Source of the DNA: Pseudomonadota bacterium
GTDB taxonomy: Bacteria > Myxococcota > Bradymonadia > UBA4248
Length of the DNA stretch: 19,424 nucleotides
Assembly (NCBI GenBank): GCA_017613855.1
Contig: JAGACY010000323.1
Location: 1 to 19,424, forward strand
Direction: 5' to 3'
Under the pieces are notes generated by a model that saw nothing but the letters and a program-made list of their open reading frames with translations, made no database searches and had not been told where the DNA came from. The first letter of the stretch is position 1. Each line of letters starts with the position of its first letter. Shown one piece after another: positions 1 to 6,560 of the stretch. The position numbers and the translations under genes were made by a program.

Positions 1-32
1 GCCCCCCTGCCAAAATAAAGATCAAACCGTCC

Positions 33-2996
33 TTAATTGATTTTCTCTGGACAAAGCTCGATTTCCGTGACAGCAGACTGGTTATCCGATTTGTCACATT
101 CGATATATTCGCCTTTGGGATTCTCGGCAGTCGGTTCATCGATCACAAAGTATATTTTGGCTGTTTTTTCGAGCTTCACAACCACTCCGTCAATCGTCAC
201 AGTCATATCCCAGGTCAATGAGACCTTGGCACTTGTTCCCGGCAACAAAGCCTTGTTCAGTTTGGTTTCACCGATATAGCCGGTCTTGCCGGTGCCATTG
301 ACATCCTCGACATAGAATTTGACAGAAACACCAGCCGGAATACCAAGAGATCCCTTATTCTCAACTGTAGCCAACAGAATGAGATTATCCGTGCACTGTG
401 ACTGATCCCCTTCGATCGCGACGGCAACGAGATTGGGGGCGTTGAACAACCCGCCGGGCTGAATATTCTGACGGAAGTTGTTCAGGTTTTTGACCTTCCA
501 GTTCTGCTTTTCATGTTTGGGAACGGTGCCGTCCTCGTTGATGTTCGAGACGTGGTAATCGTACTGATTCCAAATGCGTCGCGTGCGAACCCAGCGGTCG
601 TTGGGATCGCCGAAGGCACGGATACCGGTGATGTGCTGCTCAGTGAGAAATGCATAGTCGTTGGATGTGACGATGATTTCACTGCGGCCGTCGTTGTTCA
701 CATCGACAACCTGAGGATACTCAATGAGCGTGCCGCTCGAGTTGGGAATATCGGGAATGAGCTTGGTGGCGGCGCAATAATTGGTGAACTTTTCGTCATT
801 TTTGCCCATGCAGGGCCCCTTGTAGACGTGCAGATTGATTTCGTCGGCATAAAGCACTTCGGCAATGCCGTCGCCTTCGAAATCGAACAGACTTGAGCCC
901 GTTGCACGGCTCGAATAATCCTGCGTGTGGAAATCCGCCCAGATGATCTTGCCTTCGGAATTGTACACGGCATAAGACCAGGTTGTGGCAAGCCCGATAT
1001 CCGGTTTTTTGTCGCCGTCGAAATCGGCCACGACCAGCGGGCCGCCGCCAGTGGCACAAATGTAACGGCGGAAACCTTCGGCACTCTCATCCGTATCACA
1101 AATTTTGTCGCATCTAAAAGGCGTACCATCCGCGTAGTAACGACCTGCAAGGAAAGTCTGGGCATAATCGTAATCGATGGGCATTTCCGTTTCCCAGATT
1201 TGTTCGCGGTGGAACTTGCCTTCGGCAGTTTTAAACACCTTAAAAGCATTCACCTTGCCTTTCGGAGGAACCGCGCCGGTTGCGGCCGTTCCGTAACCGC
1301 CGTAAGTGATGGCGATTTGCTCGACATCGAGACGGCCATTTGCGTGATCATCGACGAGATCGATATCCGCAAGGACTGCACCCGTTTGGGCTATCTTATC
1401 GTCACTCACCTTTTCGCAATTCTTGTTAAAAATCTCCTGACCGACGATTTCCATTTCACCGTCGCCATCCAGATCGGCCACGGTAGAACCTTCATGCCCA
1501 TCACCAAAGTCGCCTTTGCAGCGCCATTTGTATGTGCCGTTGCCCGACGCGTCTTCGGTATATTCGATGATGCCTGCGCTCGTGATGATCTGTGGAAATT
1601 CGCCGCCGTCCATATTGGCAAAGCGCGCAAAAGCTGAATTGCCGTCGAGTCGGGCAATCTGTTTGAATTCATACCCGTTGCCATCGGCTTTGGGCAGCAG
1701 ATTCAGAATGACGGTGCTGGGAACGCCGCCGATATTGGCCCCAAGGACGATTTCCGGGTACTCATCGTGATTAACTTTTGCAATGCCGGGATCATGGGAC
1801 AAATAAAAGACAATATCGGGATGTGTGGCCAGTTCGGTGCCGTCTTTGCCGCTGATGGCGCGCAGAACATTCATGCCGTAATAATGATATCCCTCAATAT
1901 CCTTGGCAAATGAGGTGAAAACCAGATCGGGGATGTCGTATTCATTAATTTTGCCGTCGCCGTCATCATCAGTGAGGTTGATAATGGAAGGAATGTTCAT
2001 GACCTGATCGAACTTGGGATGAACACTGGGCACACCGCCGGGCATGCTCTTTACAGGCCACCACCATTTGACGACGGGATTGAAGGGACCGGCCTCGGGT
2101 TTGACTTCGCAGACATTGGGATTGTTTTCGTTGGCAACACAGGTATTGGACGTCAGCTCACAATACTCGTCAAAATCGCAGTCATCACCTTTGGTGCACG
2201 AGGTGCCTTTGGGAAGACACTTCTGATACAGGCAGATTTGGCTGGCACTGTCACAGCACAGTTCATCATTCTCACCGCAGCGCGTTCCGGCGCAGGGAGG
2301 CTTGCATTTGTTGTCCGAAGCATCGCACTCCATCCCTTCTTCACAGCAGACACCGCCGCAGATGATATTGCTTTTACAAAGCTCAAGGCATTGGCCGGTT
2401 TCCGTGTCACAATACTCGGTTTCATTATTGCAGCACACGATCATGCTTGCAAAATCCGGATGGTGGCATTCTGTCTGATTCGAATCGCAGACGACCTGCT
2501 CCTGACAGCCAAAATCGCCGCAGACTTCATTCTCTGCACAGCAGTTGCCCGAACAGCGAGCACGGCCGTCTTCACATGCATCCGAACAAACCTGATCGAG
2601 CAGATCACACATCTGTCCATCAAGACAGCACTGCTCACCACATACATTAGTGCATGTCTGACAGACCCCACTTTCACAATAATCCGGCGCCAGACAACTC
2701 TCGCCACAGGTATCTGACGGCCCAGGCGGCTCGGGCTGATCAGGCGATTTGCAAACACCGTTTTCACAGTAGTTAGGCGCCTTGCAGGTCGATTCACAGG
2801 TTTTATCCTTATCCTCTGGATTTTGACCTTCAGGATCGACACAGGTGCCATCCTTACAAATCTGATCACCCGTACAATTGCACGCCCCTGGTTGAACCTC
2901 ACTTTTCCCTGAACTGCCATTGCTGTCATCACTGCAGCCCCAAAAACCACAGGCCAGTCCACACAAAAGCACGACGATTACTCTTTTATTCTTCAT
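33..2996 (-). CDS. Cys-rich FG-GAP/VCBS-repeat surface lipoprotein
   Basis: Probable exported lipoprotein of 987 residues. The start MKNKRVIVVLL gives a clean signal peptide ending near FWGC. An ATG 15 bases upstream (3011) is also open, but its AGGGG abuts the start codon with no spacing, so I prefer 2996. Numbering from the longer form: about residues 40-300 are densely Cys-rich with EGF-like or knottin-like CxxGxC spacing; about 340-800 hold FG-GAP/VCBS-type calcium motifs (DDDGDGK near 348, DLDGDGEMEIV near 513, DFDGDKKPDI near 663, DVNNDGRSEII near 769), expected to form a beta-propeller; a block WNQYDYHVSNINEDGT near 814 is typical of related myxobacterial proteins; about 860-985 is a CARDB-like adhesion domain (LVAVAI...NLILLATVENKG). 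Role is inferred as surface binding or adhesion; the ligand is unknown. It is transcribed away from tatA. Confidence 0.88.
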   Translation of the reverse strand: MKNKRVIVVLLCGLACGFWGCSDDSNGSSGKSEVQPGACNCTGDQICKDGTCVDPEGQNPEDKDKTCESTCKAPNYCENGVCKSPDQPEPPGPSDTCGESCLAPDYCESGVCQTCTNVCGEQCCLDGQMCDLLDQVCSDACEDGRARCSGNCCAENEVCGDFGCQEQVVCDSNQTECHHPDFASMIVCCNNETEYCDTETGQCLELCKSNIICGGVCCEEGMECDASDNKCKPPCAGTRCGENDELCCDSASQICLYQKCLPKGTSCTKGDDCDFDEYCELTSNTCVANENNPNVCEVKPEAGPFNPVVKWWWPVKSMPGGVPSVHPKFDQVMNIPSIINLTDDDGDGKINEYDIPDLVFTSFAKDIEGYHYYGMNVLRAISGKDGTELATHPDIVFYLSHDPGIAKVNHDEYPEIVLGANIGGVPSTVILNLLPKADGNGYEFKQIARLDGNSAFARFANMDGGEFPQIITSAGIIEYTEDASGNGTYKWRCKGDFGDGHEGSTVADLDGDGEMEIVGQEIFNKNCEKVSDDKIAQTGAVLADIDLVDDHANGRLDVEQIAITYGGYGTAATGAVPPKGKVNAFKVFKTAEGKFHREQIWETEMPIDYDYAQTFLAGRYYADGTPFRCDKICDTDESAEGFRRYICATGGGPLVVADFDGDKKPDIGLATTWSYAVYNSEGKIIWADFHTQDYSSRATGSSLFDFEGDGIAEVLYADEINLHVYKGPCMGKNDEKFTNYCAATKLIPDIPNSSGTLIEYPQVVDVNNDGRSEIIVTSNDYAFLTEQHITGIRAFGDPNDRWVRTRRIWNQYDYHVSNINEDGTVPKHEKQNWKVKNLNNFRQNIQPGGLFNAPNLVAVAIEGDQSQCTDNLILLATVENKGSLGIPAGVSVKFYVEDVNGTGKTGYIGETKLNKALLPGTSAKVSLTWDMTVTIDGVVVKLEKTAKIYFVIDEPTAENPKGEYIECDKSDNQSAVTEIELCPEKIN

Positions 2997-3044
2997 AGCT
3001 GTTTGTTCCATCCCCTATTTGAGTGTCTACAAAACACAGCGGAT

Positions 3045-3050
3045 ATTATA
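3045..3050 (-). promoter_or_regulatory. Possible -10 box for the FG-GAP lipoprotein gene
   Basis: On the minus strand the bases read TATAAT, 48 bases before the chosen start codon at 2996. The best -35 at 17 bases spacing is TTTAAT, a weak match, so only the -10 is persuasive. The surrounding region is AT-rich, as promoters usually are. Confidence 0.35.
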
Positions 3051-3472
3051 GATAATTTTACGGCTTAATTAAAGCTACTATTCTGCAAATTGAACTACAT
3101 GAAACCACCTTTCTGCCTAGAAAAAGCCCATAGAACGCAGCATGCCTTGCACTGAAAAAAAAATGTAACAATGCCATTCTCGATGGCATCATTATCTATG
3201 GAGGAATGAGCCTCCCCTTTGCCAGAGAGGTTTGATATGTATACATCCGGATTTGTCTAACTGACATGGACCGCCCGACATAATGTACGGCCAACCGAGG
3301 GACGGTTTACTGCATTCAAACTCCGGACGCGGATTTCATGCTGAAGTGCTGTACATGCCAGGCACAGTGGAATGCTTGTTTTTACGACAGTTCCTGTCGG
3401 AAAGGGAGCAGTGTGCCAGGACCAGACGAATTTGGGGTTCGGGCGTCGGTCGGCGGGCGGGAATGGGACAGC

Positions 3473-3490
3473 GGTAACCCTTGGGTTACC
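3473..3490. repeat. Perfect 8-bp inverted repeat
   Basis: GGTAACCC, two T residues, then GGGTTACC. It is not followed by a T-tract on either strand, so it does not look like an intrinsic terminator. It could be an operator or a cruciform-forming site. It sits at the end of the GC-rich part of the gap upstream of tatA. Confidence 0.6.
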
Positions 3491-3729
3491 CGAAAACTAT
3501 ACACAATAGCGATGTACGCGTTAAACCCACATTCATCTCAACAAATTAAAACTTCTAATTCAAACGCGAGCATCGTCCGATGCAAACAAACGCATTCCGC
3601 GTTCCGAATTAAAGAACAATTTCGAATTATCCGGGAATGTGATAAAGGATCCCATCGACATGGCAACCAGCCTGTCAAGTGCAGCAGCCCCAATGATATC
3701 CACTGTTTCCTATGTATGTGGAGAAAACA

Positions 3730-3972
3730 ATGTCAATGATACTCGCTTTTGGGTTTGGAACTCAGGAAATCCTCATTATTCTTGCAATTATTTTGGTACT
3801 TTTCGGTGCAACGAAACTGCCTCAGCTCGGTTCTGCAGTCGGCCAGGGAATCCGCAATTTTAAACGTGGCATGCGCGAAGTCAAAGCCGAAGAAGAGGAA
3901 GCCAAGCGTCAGGAAGCACAACGACAAACCGAAGATAAAAGCGATCATCCGGACAATTCGATTCAATCATAA
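3730..3972 (+). CDS. tatA: Twin-arginine translocase subunit TatA
   Basis: An 80-residue protein with the full TatA plan: a short N-terminal FGFGTQEILIIL lead, one membrane helix (EILIILAIILVLF), the hinge LFGATKLPQLG, an amphipathic helix (VGQGIRNFKRGMREV) and a charged, hydrophilic tail. TatA oligomers form the passage for folded proteins exported by the Tat system at the inner membrane. The start at 3730 is chosen because GGAG lies six bases upstream; an ATG at 3712 in the same frame has no such site and would add six residues not typical of the family. No tatB or tatC is visible, so the rest of the system must be elsewhere. TatA/E and TatB are similar, but the lead and hinge fit TatA better. 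Two strong hairpins follow the stop. Confidence 0.93.
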   Translation: MSMILAFGFGTQEILIILAIILVLFGATKLPQLGSAVGQGIRNFKRGMREVKAEEEEAKRQEAQRQTEDKSDHPDNSIQS

Positions 3973-3975
3973 TGT

Positions 3976-4064
3976 GCGCAGCCTATGGCTGACGCCATAC
4001 GGCTTGCGCGCGTCGGCTATGCCGGCAGAAACGCAAAAGCATCTCTGCCGGCATACGCCGACGC
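3976..4064 (-). repeat. Bulged-hairpin doublet 1 (reverse orientation)
   Basis: Two adjacent hairpins. The first (3976-4009) pairs GCC-TATGGC with GCCATA-C-GGC around loop TGAC, with outer GCGCA/TGCGC arms. The second (4010-4064) has 20 pairs, perfect except for one unpaired C at 4056, with a 14-base loop. Read on the minus strand both show the shared core C(G)TA...TAG with an unpaired G. The first also has an extra unpaired base three pairs further out. Confidence 0.8.
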
Positions 4065-4072
4065 TTTTATTT
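4010..4072 (+). terminator. Intrinsic terminator after tatA
   Basis: A 20-bp GC-rich stem with one bulged base is followed directly by TTTTATTT. It is the strongest terminator-like structure in the window. It should end tatA transcription, which leaves the next gene at 4090 with almost no room for a promoter of its own unless read-through occurs. Confidence 0.75.
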
Positions 4073-4074
4073 GA

Positions 4075-4089
4075 CGCGGCAAAGCCGCG
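4075..4089. repeat. Small hairpin abutting the start codon at 4090
   Basis: CGCGGC-AAA-GCCGCG ends at the base before the ATG at 4090. If transcribed it could hide the initiation region, and there is no evident Shine-Dalgarno sequence here. A regulatory role is inference only. Confidence 0.4.
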
Positions 4090-4629
4090 ATGCGTGCCAT
4101 GAAGCATTCCATTCCTTTTATCATCCTGTTTACATTTCTAGCACTCTGTTTCCTGCCCATGTCTTCGGCTTCTGCACTCGAAGGAGATTGGGAACTCGGT
4201 GCAGCCCCCACGGCTTTCTTTATGCCGGCTCATAACATTTATGGGGGAGGGGCTGAATTCTTTGGCCGTTATTCTGTTTTGGACGGTCTGAGTGTTGGCC
4301 TCGCTGCAGGCATCTATGGCGCACGCAATAACGACTTGAACCAGGCGCTCGGAATCTATCAGTTGAGAGCCGGGATGTTTTATTCACTCGATGTCCTGCA
4401 ATGGGTGCCGGTTATCGGATTAAATGTGTCTTCCATTTTTTCCGAAGATCAAACCTACCTCTGGCACCGAAATGCCCATGGTTTAAGTGTCGATTTCGAT
4501 TTTCAGCTGTTATACCGCGGCATTCGTCACCTGGGAATCGGCATATTTTTCAACTATCACATCGTTTTGGTCGACGAAGATTACATGACAGCCGGCCTGA
4601 CCGTGAGTTGGTTCTCCGGCATGTTTTGA
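4090..4629 (+). CDS. Small exported beta-barrel-like protein of unknown function
   Basis: 179 residues from the first ATG; a second in-frame ATG at 4099 (MKHSIPFIIL) gives a better signal peptide. A hydrophobic segment (about 5-29) ends SSASA, a likely signal peptidase I site. The mature part is Gly- and aromatic-rich with alternating hydrophobic stretches (AEFFGRYSVLDGLSVGLAAGIYG, LGIYQLRAGMFYSL, MTAGLTVSWFSGMF) and ends in Phe, as outer-membrane beta-barrels often do. I infer an eight-strand-type outer-membrane or periplasmic protein, but no family is recognised. No clear ribosome site precedes either ATG. The gene lies between the tatA terminator and a small lipoprotein gene. Confidence 0.72.
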   Translation: MRAMKHSIPFIILFTFLALCFLPMSSASALEGDWELGAAPTAFFMPAHNIYGGGAEFFGRYSVLDGLSVGLAAGIYGARNNDLNQALGIYQLRAGMFYSLDVLQWVPVIGLNVSSIFSEDQTYLWHRNAHGLSVDFDFQLLYRGIRHLGIGIFFNYHIVLVDEDYMTAGLTVSWFSGMF

Positions 4630-4639
4630 AATTGAATTT

Positions 4640-4662
4640 ATGTATCATCCCTGATACATTTT
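4640..4662 (+). promoter_or_regulatory. 8-bp palindrome: weak terminator or operator
   Basis: ATGTATCA, loop TCCC, TGATACAT, then TTT, starting 11 bases after the 4090-4629 gene. It is AT-rich for a terminator. A possible promoter, TTGAAT (4632-4637) with TACATT (4655-4660) at 17 bases spacing, overlaps it, so it could equally be an operator controlling the lipoprotein gene at 4714. The sequence cannot separate these two readings. Confidence 0.45.
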
Positions 4663-4713
4663 ACATACCTCATAGAGGATAGGTATCTGACGAAACGCGT
4701 ATGGGGAGCTTAT

Positions 4714-5124
4714 ATGTTGAATAATCTGAAGGTATTGATTGGGGCTTTATTACTTGCTGCAGCCCTGGGAGGCTGCGATGAAGGCAAGTACAATGATCTG
4801 AAGTGTGATGCGTCCTACAAGGACGAGTGCATCGACTACGATTATTATACAACCTGCCAGAATAACAGTATTGTCACCATCAAATGCCCCGATGCCAATT
4901 ATTGTTTTATGGATGCCAACGGAGAGTCAAAATGCGTCCCCGCCAGGGATGAAAATGCCCCTGTTGACGACAATGCCCAGGGAACGGATGCATCCGCCGG
5001 CAACATTTGTACCGAAGGCAGCACCCGATGTGAGGGCAATTTTGTACAAACGTGTGTAACCCGTCAGTGGATTAGTGCAGCGAAGGAATGCGCAAACGGA
5101 TGCGCCGAAGGTGCATGCCTTTAG
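4714..5124 (+). CDS. Small Cys-rich lipoprotein
   Basis: 136 residues with a lipoprotein signal: MLNNLKVLIGALLLAAALGGC, acylated Cys at 21. A strong GGGGAG lies five bases before the ATG. After the Cys, 'CDEGKYNDLKC' matches the start of the next large protein (CDEGNHNDLRC), and the spacing of later Cys residues also matches (KCPDANYCFMD against SCDKGFVCTM), so the two are paralogs at the N-terminus. Residues 99-135 form one copy of the repeat CTEGxxxCxGNxVQTCxxxxW...CxNGCxEGxC, which occurs eight times in the next gene. Expected to be anchored in the outer membrane, with disulfide-bonded repeats. Function is not known. Two bulged hairpins follow the stop. Confidence 0.85.
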   Translation: MLNNLKVLIGALLLAAALGGCDEGKYNDLKCDASYKDECIDYDYYTTCQNNSIVTIKCPDANYCFMDANGESKCVPARDENAPVDDNAQGTDASAGNICTEGSTRCEGNFVQTCVTRQWISAAKECANGCAEGACL

Positions 5125-5143
5125 ATAATTTCAACGACAGACA

Positions 5144-5212
5144 AAAGCCGCGTATTGCCGTCAGGCAATAGCGGCTTTAATGTGCGTCGTATCGGCAATT
5201 GCCGATAGACGC
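5144..5212 (+). repeat. Bulged-hairpin doublet 2 (forward orientation)
   Basis: First hairpin 5144-5178: AAAGCCGC, unpaired G5152, TATTGCC, loop GTCA, GGCAATA, GCGGCTTT; all other bases pair. Second hairpin 5184-5212: GCGTC, unpaired G5189, TATCGGC, loop AATT, GCCGATA, GACGC. Same core as the other doublets. The A/T flanks of the first suggest it also ends transcription of the small lipoprotein gene. Confidence 0.82.
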
Positions 5213-5278
5213 GCGGCATATATAAAAAAAAAGTGACCAGTTCACGGTTTCAAATCATATTCAAACAAGGGGTCGTCT

Positions 5279-6349
5279 ATGAATCACAAGCGGTTAACGG
5301 CATTTCTATTTTCGATGCTTGTCGTTGGAATGTATGGCTGCGATGAGGGCAATCACAATGATTTGCGCTGCAACAGCGACGAAGATAAGCCCGTATGCCT
5401 CGACGCACGATACGTGATGTTTTGTGATCCGGCAGACCAGAGCCTTAAGATCGCATCGTGTGATAAGGGGTTTGTCTGTACGATGTCGACAGGGGATGGG
5501 GTTTGTGTCAAAGATCCGAAGGCAAAGCCCGCCTGCACTGATGGTGCCAAACAATGCGACGGCGATACGGTGCAGACTTGCAACGGAGGAGCCTGGGAAA
5601 ATGCCGCGAAGCCTTGCGAAAATGGCTGTGAAAAGGGCGTTTGCAAAACGAGCGAACCATGCACTGAAGAAGCGACACAATGCTCCGAAGACGGAACGAC
5701 CGTGCAGACTTGTACCGGCGGAACATGGGTAGATGCCAATGAACCGTGCGAAAATGGCTGTGAAAATGGCGCTTGTAAAACGACCGAACCGTGCACAGAA
5801 GAAGCGACACAATGCTCCGAAGACGGAACGACCGTGCAGACATGTACCGGCGGAACATGGGTAGATGCCAATGAACCGTGCGAAAATGGCTGCGAAAATG
5901 GCGTTTGCAAAACGAACGAACCATGCACTGAAGAAGCGACACAATGCTCCGAAGACGGAATGACCGTACAGACATGTACCGGGGGAACATGGGTCGATGC
6001 CAATGAACCGTGCGAAAATGGCTGCGAAAATGGCGTTTGCAAAACGAGCGCAGCATGCACAGAAGAAGCGACACAATGCTCCGAAGACGGAACGACCGTG
6101 CAGACATGTACCGGGGGAACATGGGTCAATGCCGATGAACCATGCGAATTTGGCTGCGAAGCAGGCAACTGCAAACCTGAGCCACAGTGTGTGGAAGAAA
6201 ATGCAGTTCAATGTGCCAACGACTTAGTTCAAACCTGTATCGGAGGAACATGGGTCGATGCCGATAAACCATGCGAATTTGGCTATAAAACAAACAGTTG
6301 CAAACCTGAGCCACAATATATAAAAGAAAATGAGGTTCAATGTGCATGA
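5279..6349 (+). CDS. N-terminal piece: Cys-rich repeat lipoprotein, truncated
   Basis: 356 residues if translation stops at the TGA. Lipoprotein signal MNHKRLTAFLFSMLVVGMYGC with Cys 21, then a unique Cys-containing segment like that of the 4714 gene (to about residue 84). From residue 86 come tandem repeats of 42 to 44 residues of the form C-x-E-x-A-T-Q-C-x-E-D-G-x-x-V-Q-T-C-x-G-G-x-W-V-D-A-x-E-P-C-E-x-G-C-E-x-G-x-C, with the invariant Cys probably pairing in disulfides. The piece would still be exported and anchored, so it could retain some function. Acidic composition is strong throughout. Confidence 0.8.
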   Translation: MNHKRLTAFLFSMLVVGMYGCDEGNHNDLRCNSDEDKPVCLDARYVMFCDPADQSLKIASCDKGFVCTMSTGDGVCVKDPKAKPACTDGAKQCDGDTVQTCNGGAWENAAKPCENGCEKGVCKTSEPCTEEATQCSEDGTTVQTCTGGTWVDANEPCENGCENGACKTTEPCTEEATQCSEDGTTVQTCTGGTWVDANEPCENGCENGVCKTNEPCTEEATQCSEDGMTVQTCTGGTWVDANEPCENGCENGVCKTSAACTEEATQCSEDGTTVQTCTGGTWVNADEPCEFGCEAGNCKPEPQCVEENAVQCANDLVQTCIGGTWVDADKPCEFGYKTNSCKPEPQYIKENEVQCA

Positions 6350-6560
6350 GACGTAGTTCAAACCTGTATTGGTGGAACATGGGTCGATGCCGATGAACCA
6401 TGCGAATTTGGCTGCGAAGAAGGCAGCTGCAAACCTGAGCCACAATGTGTGGAAGAAAATGAGGTTCAATGTGCCGGAGATTTGATTCAAACATGTATCG
6501 AGGGGCAATGGACAGATGCTGCTGAACCATGTGAATATGGCTGTTATGAAGGCGCCTGCT
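5534..6560 (+). repeat. Eight tandem 126-132 bp coding repeats
   Basis: Successive units start (first Cys codon) at 5534, 5660, 5792, 5924, 6056, 6188, 6317 and 6446. Units 2 to 5 are 132 bases and nearly identical in DNA, which points to recent duplication or gene conversion. Units 6 and 7 are 129 bases and more divergent (KPEPQ linker). Unit 7 carries the stop codon. The array can gain or lose units in frame. Confidence 0.9.

Larger units (their letters stand above)
3012..3729. other. Intergenic region without a convincing gene
   Basis: About 720 bases between the divergent lipoprotein and tatA genes. Short open frames exist in all frames, but none has a good ribosome site, a signal peptide or a recognisable motif. 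Visible structures: ATGCCAT/ATGGCAT with a 5-base loop (3171-3189), GGAGG/CCTCC with a 6-base loop (3200-3215), a 10-base palindrome ATGTATACAT (3237-3246), and a perfect 8-base inverted repeat GGTAACCC-TT-GGGTTACC (3473-3490). The part from about 3260 to 3480 is visibly richer in G and C than the flanks, which could mean a gene remnant or an unrecognised RNA. I cannot assign it. Confidence 0.5.

Noticed and set aside
3283..3739. Overlapping small open frames upstream of tatA as genes
   Set aside because: No ribosome sites, no recognisable motifs, and the two frames compete over the same bases.
3976..4064. Bulged-G core as the loop E / sarcin-ricin motif
   Set aside because: That motif needs AGUA opposite GAA; here the opposite strand is TA (once AA), so the similarity is limited to the bulged G-T-A.
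5306..6211. Long minus-strand open frames opposite the Cys repeats
   Set aside because: They mirror the plus-strand repeats, have no ribosome site or signal, and lose meaning where the plus-strand gene is unique.
6347..6349. TGA read as selenocysteine
   Set aside because: The position aligns with Gly or Asn, not Cys, in the sibling repeats, and no convincing SECIS-like hairpin was seen just after it. Neighbouring Cys loss fits decay better.
5534..6560. Diversity-generating retroelement variable region
   Set aside because: The changes are G to A, not the A-to-any pattern of such systems, and no reverse transcriptase or template repeat is visible.
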